A DNA stretch of 64,000 nucleotides, from positions 257,631,525-257,695,524 of the forward strand of contig OZ010793.1 of assembly GCA_963932465.1 (NCBI GenBank), written 5' to 3'. Position 1 is the first letter of the stretch, and each line of letters opens with the position of its first letter. The notes under the pieces are model-generated. The model searched no databases. It was not told the DNA's origin and was given only the letters and a program-made list of their open reading frames with translations. This DNA is from Maratus speciosus. Taxonomy: Eukaryota; Arthropoda; Arachnida; Araneae; Salticidae. The position numbers were made by a program, and so were the translations under genes. Positions 1 to 10,644 of this stretch are shown here, in pieces.

Positions 1-143
1 GCTGGATCTTTTCTATAGTTATACATCACACCAACTGATCTTTTAATTAATTAACTAATTTCCGTAACATACTTTACACATTCTAGATAAGCATCGATTT
101 TAGCTATTTCTTCCTCAGACAACGCCTTTCGTTTACCCATCAT
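1..143 (-). pseudogene. Tc1/mariner-type transposase, N-terminal fragment
   Basis: Reading the minus strand from the ATG pair at 143-138 gives MMGKRKALSEEEIAKIDAY, then a helix-turn-helix-like stretch with the words VTEIS, LIKRSVG and YRKDP. This is the start expected for the DNA-binding half of Tc1-like transposases. One in-frame TAA sits where the family usually has Lys between EIS and LIKRS, so the copy is dead, and the window edge cuts it before any catalytic residue. A pogo-like element begins 24 bases upstream of the ATG. The family assignment is from recalled sequence style. Confidence 0.6.
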
Positions 144-167
144 GAAAAGTATGACTGAAACGTATTA

Positions 168-1170
168 CAGTACAGGACTCATTATCCGGAATTCCAAAAT
201 CCGGAAGGACCCGAAATCCGGAAGAAAAAAATTTGAAAATTTTGTAAATTTGTACTAAAATTTTGGAATTTCTAAAAATTTTCGAACTTCCCAGTTTTCT
301 AATTTTATTTTTCAGTCCGTTGTGTTTCAGTGTGTAACCACTAAAATATGTTACTTCAGCGGCGGGGGAACACGGAGCCCCCTCCCCCCCCCCCCCCGAA
401 ATTAGGAAAAAAATAATTTTTCTCTCAAATTTTAGTATAAAATTAATTTACATTACGATTCGTTAAAAAAAAAAAAAGTCAATTGTTCGCGGTAAAAATC
501 ACTAATTTTGCCAGAGGATTTCGGAAAAAACGCTAATTGCGTCAAAAGATTGCAGAAAAAACGCTAATTTCGTCAAAAGATCGTGAAAAAAACGCTAATT
601 TCGTCGAAGGATCGTGAAAAAAAAACGTCAATTTTGTCAAAGAATTCCAGAAAAAAACCGCTAATTTTGTCAAATAATCGCGAAAAAACGCCACTTTCGT
701 CAAAGAATCGCGAAAAAAATGCGAATTTTTTTCAAAAAATCCTGAAAAAATGCAAATTTCATCAAAGGATTGCGAAAAAACACAAATTTTGTCAAAGAAT
801 CATGAAAAATAAACGCTAATTTCGTCAAAGAATTGCAGAAAAAAACGTTAATTTCGTCAAAGAATCGCGAAAAAATGCGAATTTATTTCAAAGAATTGCG
901 AAAAAAAAAGCGAATTTCGTCAAAGGATCGAAAAAAAACGCAAAATTCTTCAAAGGATTGCAAAAAAGCGCAAATGTTTTCAAAGAATCACGGGGAAAAA
1001 AAACGCGAATTTCGTCAAATGATCGCGAAAAAAACGTTAATTTCGTCAAAAGATCTGAAAAATAAACGCTAATTTCGTCAAAGGATCGCGGAAAAAACGC
1101 GAAATTCGGGAGGACCTGAAATCCGGAAAGCCTTCGGTCCCGAGGATTCCGGATAATAGGTCCTGTACTG
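168..1170. mobile_element. pogo/Tigger-like non-autonomous element filled with satellite
   Basis: The left end reads CAGTACAGGACTCATTATCC and the inverted right end CAGTACAGGACCTATTATCC, both continuing into GGAAT. Each is flanked by TA (166-167 and 1171-1172), the target duplication of Tc1/mariner/pogo elements. The 1003-bp body holds no transposase and is mostly an approximately 30-bp tandem repeat (480-1110). Short open frames inside are by-products of the repeat. The element was mobilised in trans if it ever moved. Pogo rather than another TA-inserting group is inferred from the CAGT..TTATCCG end style. Confidence 0.75.
480..1110. repeat. ~30-bp satellite array, AAAAAACGCGAATTTCGTCAAAGGATCG type
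   Basis: About twenty degenerate units share an A-run, a GCGAATTTCGT-like core and CAAAGGATCG. Units vary mainly in A-run length and at the CpG. The array lies inside the pogo-like element and is related to the arrays at 1980-2450 (opposite orientation) and 38040-39420. Confidence 0.85.
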
Positions 1171-1172
1171 TA

Positions 1173-1515
1173 CTTCCAATATATACCGCTTTTTAGGTGC
1201 ATTCGTAATTAGCAAAATTTTGTCGAGTCATTTCAAATGTTATGAAAATCGGATGTATAGTTTAATTACAGGGACAGTCAAAAGTTTTCCGTTACATTAC
1301 GGCCAATGGGAATAAATTATTGCAAGTGCATTTTAATGATGTTACAGCCTTCCGAATGGTCTGAAATTTTAAATATATAAATTGTTGCAAAATTTTGTCG
1401 AATCATTTCAAATGTTATGAAAATCGGATGTATAGTTTAATAACAGGGACAGTCAAAAGTTTTCCGTTACATTACGGCCAATGGGAATAAATTATTGCAA
1501 GTGCATTTTACAAGG
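1173..1515. repeat. Duplicated Tc1-like terminal/UTR sequence
   Basis: Two direct copies (about 1210-1341 and 1387-1515) share GCAAAATTTTGTCGA, a run with AAAATCGGATGTATAG, and ACAGGGACAGTCAAAAG followed by TTTTCCG. The GTCAAAAGTTTTCCG word resembles Tc1 inverted-repeat ends, and the Tc1-type transposase start at 1-143 lies just across the pogo insertion. These copies are plausibly the 5' end of that same old element. Another copy is at about 5650-5850. Confidence 0.5.
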
Positions 1516-1544
1516 GCGGATCTGGAGAGTCCTCAAGGGGGGTG

Positions 1545-1935
1545 GCGATTTTGGAAATTGGAGACTCCAATCTGATGCGCGGGTCGGGGCTAATTTTTTT
1601 CACTGCTGGTCGTGTTACTTCTACTTTTTGCTGCGTGTCGGGTTTGGGTCCGGTTGACTTCTGTTTTTTGCTGCTGGTCGGGTTAACTTATACTTTTTTG
1701 CTTTGGGTCCGGTTGACTTCTATTTTTTGCTGCTGGTCGGGTTAATTTATACTTTTTTGCTGTGGGTCGCGTTTGAGTCCGGTTGACTTCTACTTTTTGC
1801 TGCGGGTCGGGTTAACGTCTACTTTTTTGCTTCGGGTTGGGTGTTAGGTCTGGTTGACTTCTACTTTTCTGCTGCGGGTCGGGTTAACTTAAACTTTTTA
1901 GCTGCGCCTAGCGCGTTGGGTTTGGAGCAGATTAA
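1545..1935. repeat. Degenerate tandem repeat of GGGTCGGGTTAACTTCTACTTTTTGCTGC type
   Basis: Seven or eight imperfect units of roughly 45-60 bases alternate a GC-rich CGGGTCGGGTT word with ACTTCTACTTTTTTGCTG. The open frame here (1542-1745) has repetitive, low-complexity residues and is not a convincing gene. The GC word also recurs at 4.4-5.3, 6.7, 7.4-7.7 and 9.4 kb. Confidence 0.7.
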
Positions 1936-1979
1936 CATGCATTATTTCGGGTTTGGATCAGTTTCGGATTGGGTTTTCA

Positions 1980-2450
1980 CTCTTGCGAGAAGGATTGACG
2001 TTTGACGAAATTTACGTTTTTCCTGCAACCCTTTGACGAAATTAGTGTAATTTTGTTGTAACCCTTTGATTAAATTCGCGTTTTTTTCCCGCGACACTTT
2101 GACAAAATTCTCGTTTTTTCCGAGATCCTTTGACGAAAATCGCGTTTTTCAGCGATCCTTTGACGAAATTAGCTTTTTCCGCAATTATTTGAAGAAATTC
2201 GTGTTTTCTCCGTGATCTTTTGACGGAATGCGAGTTTTTTCGCGATCCTTTGAAGAAATTCGTGGGTTGTTTTTGTTTTTTTTTACAAAATTCGCGTTTT
2301 CTCCGCTATCCTTGGAAGAAATTCGCGTTTTCCGTGATCATTTGAAGAATTTCGTGGCCCTTTGATAAAATTTACGTTTATCCCGCAATTCTTTGACGAA
2401 ATTGAAGTTATTTCCTGCGAACGATTGACGAAATAGATTTTTTATGGCGA
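1980..2450. repeat. ~30-bp satellite array in reverse orientation
   Basis: Units such as CCTTTGACGAAATTCGCG followed by a T-run are the reverse complement of the array at 480-1110. About fourteen degenerate units are visible, ending near 2450 in an AT-rich tail. I did not find paired inverted ends around this copy, so its carrier element, if any, is unknown. Confidence 0.75.
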
Positions 2451-2534
2451 CTATTTTTCAAAATTCGTGATTATTTTTATATCCGAATTTTCGGATTGGT
2501 GAATTTTTTAAATTCTTGGAACCGAATGCCTTAA

Positions 2535-3420
2535 CCCTCTCGCTGCGTATATATATTAAACAAAAACCTAATTTGCAGAACAAATTAAAAAAAAAAAAAA
2601 TTATTTCCTAAATTGTTTAAGCCCGAGAAGGGGTAGATATTAAGATATTTCATTCAATTCGTTCTACATTTAATGTTAAACTTTTGTAACAAATAAGCTA
2701 AACCAATTGACCATTAAAAAATAAAAATGAAATCCATACAATATAATGCTTTAAACACCTATATACTTAGATTCCCTTCAAGTGAAATCGAAATAAATCT
2801 TAGACTTTTTTTTAAGTTTTGTATTTTGCATGTACCTTATCATATTATGTACAATCGTCATAAACATAATAGCATAATCTGCAGTACAAATATTTGCAAC
2901 TTAAAAATGGAAAAAGACTAAGATTTATTTCGATTTCATTTGAACAGAATCTAAGTATATAGGTGTTTAAAGCATTATGAATTTCATTTTTTTTTTAATG
3001 TTCAATTGGTTTAGCTTATTTGTTACAAAAATTTAACATTAAATGTTGAACGAATTGAATGAAATATCTTAATATCTGCCCCTTCTCGGGCTTAAACAAT
3101 TTAGAAAATAAATTTTGTTTTTTTTAAATTTGTTCTGCAAATTAGGTGTTTGTTTAATATGTCAAGTTTTTCAATAACTACTGCATTCAGACAAACACAT
3201 TTCAAAATTAATGGAGGGTATCATCATCAGGCTTTGATTTGTGCGATATCGCATCACAATTTGTGATGCAATTTACCTATGTATAATTCAAAATGTTTCA
3301 CCAGTGCAGTAATGCAGGTTGTTGTAGTTTGGTCAAAAAATTACAATCGGAACTTAAAAAATCTGCTTGAAAATGTCTTTTTTTTTTCCACTATGACGTC
3401 ATATTCATCTTCTTTTTAAT

Positions 3421-3464
<44 letters not shown>

Positions 3465-4146
3465 ATTTCAGTTTCTTCAGTTTCATATTTCACGTGAAAA
3501 TCATTCAACTAAAAATAGGCAAATTACTATTACGGCTTTTGAATTATTTACAACAATGAAGGGAAAATGTTAAATTTTATTAGAAAATGTCCGTTGATTC
3601 TCAATGAAAAAAGCGAAATTTGGAATTATTAAGAAAAATATTTGAATAATGTAAATAAAAATACTCTCTAGATTATAATCCACCTATATGCAAAGGCATT
3701 TTATGATCCGTTTTGATCCTGATGTCTGGCAAATGTTTTTACACTTTGAATTTATAATATTGTTAGAATTAGCAAAGAATTAAAAATGAGTGGCATCAGG
3801 GATAAAAAGGTGAGAAGAAAAAATGAAAAAGTTATGATCTCCATAGGCTTTTCTATGTTAAATTAACATTGGGAAGTGACACTGGAAATAAATAAGTATT
3901 GCGCTGCCGCGCAATACTTAAATATATATATGAATATAGGTTCAAAAATTGCACATTTAGTTTATTACATATTTCAAATCTGCATATATTTTAGAGTTCA
4001 AATATGTCCAAAATCTTTGTGAAAGAGTTTCTCTTTTAAATAGAATTAGATCATTAAAAAAAAGAAAAGCTGCGGAAATTGCGGGTTGCGCATATTTTGC
4101 CAATTTTACGTTGGCCGTGGAAATCGCGGGATGCGCAGCGAGAGGG
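2535..4146. mobile_element. piggyBac-like non-autonomous element (TTAA target)
   Basis: The left boundary is TTAA then CCCTCTCGCTGCG, and the right boundary is CGCAGCGAGAGGG then TTAA (TTAA at 2531-2534 and 4147-4150). This 13-bp perfect inverted repeat beginning CCC and flanked by TTAA is the signature of piggyBac-type elements. No transposase is visible. The body contains a 600-bp palindrome (2557-3159), a 36-base A-run near 3428 and subterminal GC repeats near the right end (GGGTTGCGCA, GGGATGCGCA), where such elements often carry internal repeats. Confidence 0.75.
2557..3159. repeat. Large palindrome inside the piggyBac-like element
   Basis: The left arm (about 2557-2812) and right arm (about 2909-3159) are near-perfect reverse complements. 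Paired words include AAGCCCGAGAAGGGG with CCCCTTCTCGGGCTT, and AAACACCTATATACTTAGAT with its complement. The loop is about 97 bases. Being inside the TTAA-bounded element, it is either a nested foldback element or part of its structure. The open frame at 2727-2921 spans arm and loop and is not a gene. Confidence 0.85.
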
Positions 4147-4200
4147 TTAAATTTTCGGAAAATTCGGAACAGAATCACCCCTGCTCCTGACATCTTACAT

Positions 4201-4293
4201 AACCCTCCTTCAAGTATTTTTTATTAATAGCTGTCGCCATTTGCAAGTTATTGAATTATTTAAAATCAGTCAGTCCATTTTAGGACATCGGTT
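4201..4293. repeat. Truncated MITE end, same family as 48455-48907
   Basis: CCCTCCTTCAAG, TTTGCAAGTTATTGAATT and AAAATCAGTCAGTCC occur in the same order and spacing as in the right arm of the palindromic MITE at 48.5-48.9 kb. Only one arm is present, and the terminal CACCCGG is degraded. Confidence 0.65.
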
Positions 4294-5300
4294 TATTCAG
4301 TATCTATGGGATGATGGCTGAAAGAAGCATTAATAAAAAATAATAATAATAAAGCTGGCTTCGATATGTCAGTTAAAGATTTACCGGGCTGAAATTTCCA
4401 GGTCCAACCCACATAAAAAATTATTGGCCCGACCCGGTATAAAAGCTAAAAAATCGACTCCAGCCCAGCCTGCATTTTGCAATTAAAATTATTCATAAAG
4501 CACACTTACTTATGCTCATATTTTATTTTAGATTATGTTCGAAATTCATGAATATTATTCAAAAACATTAATATTAATGACTATTTAGGCAATTATATAC
4601 ATAAATACTACATCAAAATCATTACTTAGACAAATACGTTCAAATGAAAATCCTGTAAGAAATCAGTTTAGAATGAAAGAAACGGATGATAAAAGAAAAT
4701 CACAAGTTTAAAGCTCTGCAAAGAAAAAAAGTAGATTTTCAAAAATGCATCTCTGTAACTTATCAAATCAAATTAAATTTTTAAAGATTTTGTTAAACAA
4801 ATGTACAACATAAATATAATTTTTACGAATAACAAATTAGTAAAATGCCAGACCAACTTGGGCTCGGAGAGAAGAATTTAGAGAAGGGTACGGGTGGCGG
4901 CTGGACCAATACTGCTTATCATACGGGCTGAAACGGACCGAACGTTTAGCTTTGATTCCGGGTCGAGCCCCGACCTGGAAATTTTTGCAGTGCAGACCTC
5001 TAGGAAGAATGAAGTCCAGGCCAGGGCTGAGGAGTCGGAGTCGGAGTCACGTCCATTTTTGAGCGAAAGAGTCGGAGTCGGATCTGTTAAAATTCCCGGA
5101 GTCGGAGTAGGAGTCGTCCATTTTTCCCACTGACTCCGCAGCCCTGGTCCAGGCCATGCTCGATCTGGAAGAAAAATAAGTCTGGCCCGACTCGAATTTG
5201 CAGAAAAATTTAAAATCAGGGCACGGTCTGGCTCTAAAAGAGCGAAGACCTTACTCAGGCCGAGTTTCGTGGTTTTAAAATGGCGCGACCCGGGTCGGGT
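4294..5300. repeat. Repeat debris with GC-rich CCCGRCCCG words
   Basis: AT-rich sequence with two GC-rich patches (4375-4480 and 4840-5300) containing words such as GGCCCGACCCGG, CGGGTCGAGCCCCG and a GGAGTCGGAGTCGGAGTC microrepeat near 5030-5115. The GTGCAGACCTCTA word at 4992 recurs as GTGTAGACCTCTA at 7505, so both patches belong to one dispersed family. The short open frames (such as 4894-5133) read through these repeats. No gene is supported. Confidence 0.5.
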
Positions 5301-5487
5301 CGCGCCTTACTCGAGCTTCGCCCCAAGTCATTTCCCGTGAGGATGCATAAAGCCATTTTGCAAATCCTTTATTTGCTCGGGGGGGGCGATCTCCCCCTCC
5401 CCCCCCCTCAGATCCGCCATTGGCATTGTTGTGTATGTCACATGTGTTTCCGAATGCAAATGTGGCATGTCTTCGGTATGTCACATG

Positions 5488-6190
5488 TGTTGTGTATGTC
5501 ACGTTACCTTGTTTTATGCAAAGTTTTGTCACATTACTTTGGAATAGCCAGTGAAATGTGATATTTCATAAATCAATTTCCATGTTTGCATATTACGAAA
5601 ATTTAATTTTTGACTTTTTGTTTATGTTTAATATTATGTATGAAATTTTATTAACATTATTAAATGTTACAGCCTTCCGAATGGTCTGAAATTTTAATTA
5701 TATGATTCTTGCAAAATTTTGTCGAGTCATTTCAAATTTTATGAAAATCGGATGTATAGTTTAATGACAGGGACAGTCAAAAGTTTTCCGTTTACACGAC
5801 GGCCAATATGAAAAAAAATATTTCAAGTGCATTTTAATGATATTACAGCCTTTCGAACAGAATGAAATGGATATGGATATGCACTTATTGAAGTGCACTA
5901 AAATATACATTCAGTACAATATGCGATCAAAAATATTTATAAAACTAGTTATAGTACGAACGCACCTCATTTGCCACGTTTGACGAGCAATTTCCAACTT
6001 GTTATGTCTACTGTGTTGTGTATGTCACGTTACCTTGTTTTATACAAAGTTTTGTTACATTACTTTGGAATAGCCACTGAAATGTGATATTTCACTGGCT
6101 TTCCATGTTTCCATTCCATGTTTGCATATTACGAAAATTTAATTTTTGACTTTTTGTTTATGTTTAATATTATGTATGAAATTTTATTTC
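5488..6190. repeat. Direct duplication, with Tc1-like end sequence in between
   Basis: The stretch 5488-5650 (GTATGTCACGTTACC, ACATTACTTTGGAATAGCCA, TTTGACTTTTTGTTTATG) is repeated at about 6012-6190. Between them, 5650-5880 matches the Tc1-like terminal repeat seen at 1173-1515 (ACAGGGACAGTCAAAAG). The second copy retains sequence to about 6310, whose last words (TCATAAATCAATTTCCA) match 5566-5582. Confidence 0.65.
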
Positions 6191-6310
6191 TGTAACTCAT
6201 TTGTAATACATACTATGTATATCCATGAAATTTCATTCTCTTTTAATGAATATAATAGACGTTTTTGTTAAAAAAACCGTGATTTCATAAATCAATTTCC
6301 ACCAGTGTAC

Positions 6311-7720
6311 TGCAGTTAATTATTTAGAAGACTCGTGAAAGAATAGCTCAATGCGCATCCTGAACCCCTCCCCCCAATTTGGCGTTCGGGGGGCACTTTT
6401 CTAAATTTTTCGGACACCATTCATGCCCCCCCCCCCCCGGGACAAATTAGACGGAGGGGCTCAGGATGCACATAACATGAATAAGTGGTCACAGGCCTTT
6501 CCAACTATATGTCACTTGTGGGCGTCGGCAAAATTTTAAAAAGTCCTCCGTATATCCTCCACTACACCCCTGGTTTGGTAACCTATTTTAATAAGAAAGT
6601 TCACTATATTGTTTAAAATGAAAAAAATTAATTATCTTTCTGTCTACTACTATGCAAACATACACGGCCAGAAATAACCGGGGCAGGCCCGTCTCGTACG
6701 AAAAAATTATCGACACAGCCCGGTATAAAAACTAAAAATTCGGAAGAAGCTCGGCGGCCTAATATAAAAGCTAGAAGTTCGGCTCGATCCCAGCTCTCAC
6801 AAAACCTTAATTAACCCGGCCCAATTCAATTTCTAAAAAATATTGATTTTTATGCCAATATGGTTAAAAATCGTCTTGTACGAGGAATTCTGACAAAAAA
6901 TATTTATTTTAGCTTTTTTCCCACGTTTATACTCTTTATTTTTAAAAGCAGCATGCTAGCCTGGTATGAAGCATGCTAGTATGAATTATCCATACAAATG
7001 ATATTTGTATGGAAAATTCTTAGTTATCATTTATATCGCTAATCTACATTCCGTGGCTTGGAGACTTAAATATATGAAAATTGCTATGCAATAAAATATT
7101 CTAAGACAAAATCGACAGGAAAGGAGGCAAATCCGTTATAGGCAGGTTTCGTTTTTAGCAGGTACATAGTTTGTTGTAAATGAATTATATTCTTTTCGCA
7201 CGCGCTATTATATTCATTTTGCATGGATAAACACGTTTTTCTGTTTTAGTCACGTTCTTTTTCACAGTTTATTTTTCTATGCTTTAATTTTATTGTCTAA
7301 CGATACTATATGTGCTATTCTTTAAAAATAAAAGATTTAACATTTTAATTGTAGAATAATGGCGATTTTTAAAAATATAAATTTTGTGCAAAAATTGTTG
7401 GACCGTCCCAGATTTTACTGATTTTTGCATAGGCCAGACTGGACCGGGGCGGGCCAAACATTTCATATGGGCTGGTTCGGGACCAAGCATGAAAATTTTG
7501 GACTGTGTAGACCTCTATGAAAAATGAAGTTAAGCCTCGATTCGGGCCGGAAAAAAAGTCAGGCCCGGACCGGAAAGAGTGATTCGAGGTTCTGACCGGC
7601 CCGAGACTTCAGAAAAAATAAAACCCGTAGCTGACCAAAAAAGAGTTAAGTCCAGGCCCGGCCCGGTCAGAGTGTCGTGAATGAAAATTGGCCCGCCAGG
7701 CTCGGCCTGTGCAGATCTCT
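6311..7720. repeat. Intergenic AT-rich sequence with GC-rich repeat patches
   Basis: No convincing coding sequence. G/C runs flank 6368-6440. GC-rich patches at 6665-6830 and 7420-7720 carry GGCCCGTCTCG, GGGCGGGCC, GGCCCGGACCGG and CAGGCCCGGCCCGG, the same vocabulary as 4.4-5.3 kb. The open frame at 7290-7490 on the minus strand is built from this repeat. Confidence 0.45.
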
Positions 7721-7978
7721 ATCCTTATGCACAAAGTTTTTAAATTTTAAATGCATTTTGTATTTGAAATGTATTTTGAAAATACGTGTATTTTGCGTAT
7801 TTCGATTTTTTTTAATTCGAAAAGTATTTTGCATTTTAGGTTCTAAAACTAATGTATTTTGTATTTTGTATCGAAAATGATTTTTCGATGTATTTAGTCC
7901 AACTCTGCCTTCATTTTGATCAAAACAGCATTAAAATGATTTGAAATGGAATATAATACGTATATTTGAAGGAGAAAA

Positions 7979-8015
<37 letters not shown>

Positions 8016-8240
8016 ATTCATGAATAAATAAAATTTTGAATGTAAGACAGATTGAGCTTGAGTCGGTCCAAGCCCAAAAACTAATGTAAAAATTGAGTCC
8101 GTTTTATCTCCATCTCCTACGTGTACGTGTGCGACATATTACGTCACATATAAGTGTTTTGATAATAAACAATTAAATTTAAGAAATCAAAAAACCCGAC
8201 TGCGTAAAAAGCGAACTAATTAATTATTTCTCATCAATGT
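7721..8240. other. AT-rich intergenic sequence, no gene seen
   Basis: Contains repeated GTATTTTG words (7750-7890) and a T-run of about 33 bases at 7980-8012. No inverted ends, coding potential or RNA gene is visible. Confidence 0.5.
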
Positions 8241-8660
8241 GAAACTATTTTTTTTCAATTCCTACTATTAGTTCACACTGTCGCTATATATATATATCTC
8301 GTTCAAATTTTCAATCGTTAATAAAATACTTATTATTCATCCAATCAAGTTCAAATAATTTTTTTTAACTTGTAGAGGATGACACTTGATGTTAATCCAG
8401 TTTCTTCAAATATTAAGTCATTAATTAAATTGAATTAATTAATTTTCAATAATCGAGAGAGCCCTCTTCTTCATCAAGGTATTTTAAGACTGAGAGAGCC
8501 CTCTTCTTGATCAAGGCATTTTAAGCGCCACTCAAGAGGAAAGAAGAATGGGAGGAAAAAAATTCTCTTATTGACAAGTAGGCATTGACTTAAAATATAT
8601 TTTTTATATTACTTGTTTATATTATTTACCTATTTTATTTTATTTTTATTTACTTGTATT
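8241..8660. repeat. Dispersed repeat, second copy at 53220-54030
   Basis: TTCCTACTATTAG, AATCGTTAATAAAATACT, TTGATGTTAAT and ATATTACTTGTTTA occur in this order here and again at 53230-54020. Here the centre holds a direct duplication of about 54 bases (GAGAGAGCCCTCTTCTT, twice, at 8455 and 8493). The other copy instead contains younger MITE insertions. Confidence 0.65.
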
Positions 8661-9159
8661 GATGACTTTTAAGTTGTGTTTAATTGTTAGTTCCTATTTA
8701 TAAACACTGTTTTGATGAGGTCTATAGATGTGTATGATGGTTAATGTTGCAGTAAAGCTAGAGATCCTACAAACACAACTTCCAGGTTGTATAATATTTT
8801 AACGGAGGTTCTGACTGTAAAATAATCAATGAAACACCGTCTTCATTTTGAAAGACCTAGCCAATAATATGCCACTCAATAGGGTTCGTCAAAAAAAATT
8901 TTCGTCTCTACCGCTATTTTGTATTTTACGGCCTCCATTTTGAATTTATAAATACAAAACCAAGCCTATAACCATCGTGCCGTTTAGACGAATCGATAGA
9001 GACCTAATTCATTAAAATCCATCCTGCCGTTGGGATGTTTCGAGGGTATAAAGAAATCCACATACACAGATACGCGTGAAACACATAACCCTTCTTTTCA
9101 GTCGGGTAAAAAAGAACGCAAAAGCTTGGAGATGGGAAAGGAAGGAAAGAGTAATTTAG
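8661..9159. other. Intergenic, no feature recognised
   Basis: Ordinary AT-rich sequence. The open frame at 9030-9224 runs into the neighbouring repeat and has no recognisable domain. Confidence 0.4.
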
Positions 9160-9299
9160 GCTTTAGTTTTTCGGAAGCGCTATTGCACTTGGATCCGGAG
9201 CCCTGTATTTATGGGCTCCGGTGAATTCCGAGAAATATTTAAATATCTAGTAAAAACAGAGAGGTACCGGAGATGGGCTCCGGCGCAAATTAAGCCCTG
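9160..9299 (-). repeat. Short repeat, CAGGGCTTAATTTGCGCCGGAG family
   Basis: On the minus strand it starts CAGGGCTTAATTTGCGCC, followed by CTCCGGTACC and TATTTAAATATT. The same order (CAGTGCTTAATTTGTGCC, CTCCGGTAC, ATATTTAAATAT) occurs on the plus strand at 26244. The CAG start suggests a hAT-type short element, but I could not confirm target duplications. Confidence 0.45.
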
Positions 9300-9746
9300 C
9301 TTTTCATAATTCATTAAAACGTGCTTTCCTTTCATTACGGGTTTCGGATTGAAGTATTTCGTTGGCGGTTGAAATATGTAGGATTGAGCGTCGTTGAAAA
9401 TTATTTTAGTGGGTAAAATTTTTTTTTGTCGGGTGGCGGGCTGACTTCAAATAGAATTTCGGGTCGGATGCAACCCGACTCATGCAGGACTCTACAGTGA
9501 GTCGCAAGCTATGATTTGATGAGTCGTAGAATAATCGTTCATTTCTTCAAAAAATATGATACAGTAAAATCTGACGTAATCTGTCTATAAAGGAATACCT
9601 GAAAGTGTCACGATCATAATGGAATGAAAACCATACAAATATTCCTGCTAATAACGGAAAACTGTCTGAAACGGAATTTTTCTCCGTTTTCCTACCAATT
9701 AGGTTGTTTGCAAAACGATAAAATTTAGGTGACACTGTTCGAGATG
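9300..9746. other. Intergenic, no gene seen
   Basis: Includes another GGGTCGG-type GC patch at 9425-9490. The minus-strand open frame 9547-9762 overlaps the mariner end and shows no domain. Confidence 0.4.
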
Positions 9747-9748
9747 TA

Positions 9749-10360
9749 TTGGGTGATTGCAAAAGTTCGTGCCCGATTTCCTATATGCATCAAGTTTTGA
9801 AAGTTAGCCAAGTTGTTTTAAATGGCGAAATGTAGTTGAATTGTCGGTATTTAGTCTCTCAGCAATCGAGAATTGTCAGCATTTAGTCTCTCAGAAATCG
9901 AATTGTCAACACTTAGTCTCTCAGCAATCTCTTCAGTAGTAATCCGTGGACTATTATCCACTAAATTACGGATTAAGTCATTATCAATGCCAAAAGGTCA
10001 CCCAGAGCGAATTTTATCGTTTAATTGATATCACCATTTCGAAATCGACAAAACCACGTTTTAACTGTCAAAAGAGTGGGAGCACGATCGAAATAAACTA
10101 ATATTTTTTGAAGCACGTCCAACACTCAGTTCTTTTTTTAACTCGTATAACATAACATGACGAAAATGTAACTTTTCATTTTCTATATTAAGCCTGCACA
10201 CAAATTAATTACAAAAACTTTTTATTAACTTTATGTTTACTCACGACACCTGTAGATAACTGTCAGTTAATAATATGGTTATAAAAGAAACATCAGAACA
10301 ATCAAAATTGAAAGTTTCTGCCATCTATGAAATAGGGCACGGACTTTTGCAATCACCCAA
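9749..10360 (-). mobile_element. Internally deleted mariner element
   Basis: Ends are TTGGGTGATTGCAAAAGT at the left and its complement ACTTTTGCAATCACCCAA at the right, both flanked by TA (9747-9748, 10361-10362). On the minus strand (about 10180-9850), broken frames give words of the mariner DNA-binding domain: HFRHVMLYE, an FRNGD-like word, IRNLVDNSPRITTEEIAERLN. The catalytic domain is gone. Near 9838-9930 the word TTAGTCTCTCAGCAATCGA occurs three times, an approximately 30-bp triplication in the relic. At 612 bp it is about half the usual mariner length of 1.3 kb. Confidence 0.8.
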
Positions 10361-10441
10361 TACAAATTACAAAAGGATTAGATCATTTTAAAGCTCATAA
10401 AATTTCTGAAACTTTTATTTAAAACATTTTTTATACTTTAA

Positions 10442-10644
10442 CACTAGAATGCCCGGAAGGAGTCGATTTGACTCCGACCATAGTCCATAGGACTAAATGT
10501 CGATTGGAACCAGAAATTCTTTCACAAAATAAGTTAAATTTTAAAGACGCAGATTTAAATAAATCAGTCAAATAATTTTAAATAAAAATTCTGGTGTAAA
10601 ATATTTTTTATGAAACTTGAGTAAAATTTCCGGGCGTTCTAGTG
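10442..10644. mobile_element. piggyBac-type MITE, 203 bp
   Basis: Left end TTAA then CACTAGAATGCCCGGAA. Right end TTCCGGGCGTTCTAGTG then TTAG, a one-base decay of TTAA. The 17-bp inverted ends differ at one position. No coding capacity. The ends differ from those of the 2535-4146 element, so this is a separate family. Confidence 0.7.

Noticed and set aside
583..1202. Open frames on both strands in the 480-1110 array
   Set aside because: They translate the ~30-bp satellite (SSKDREK, FSKN repeats) and have no splice or start context.
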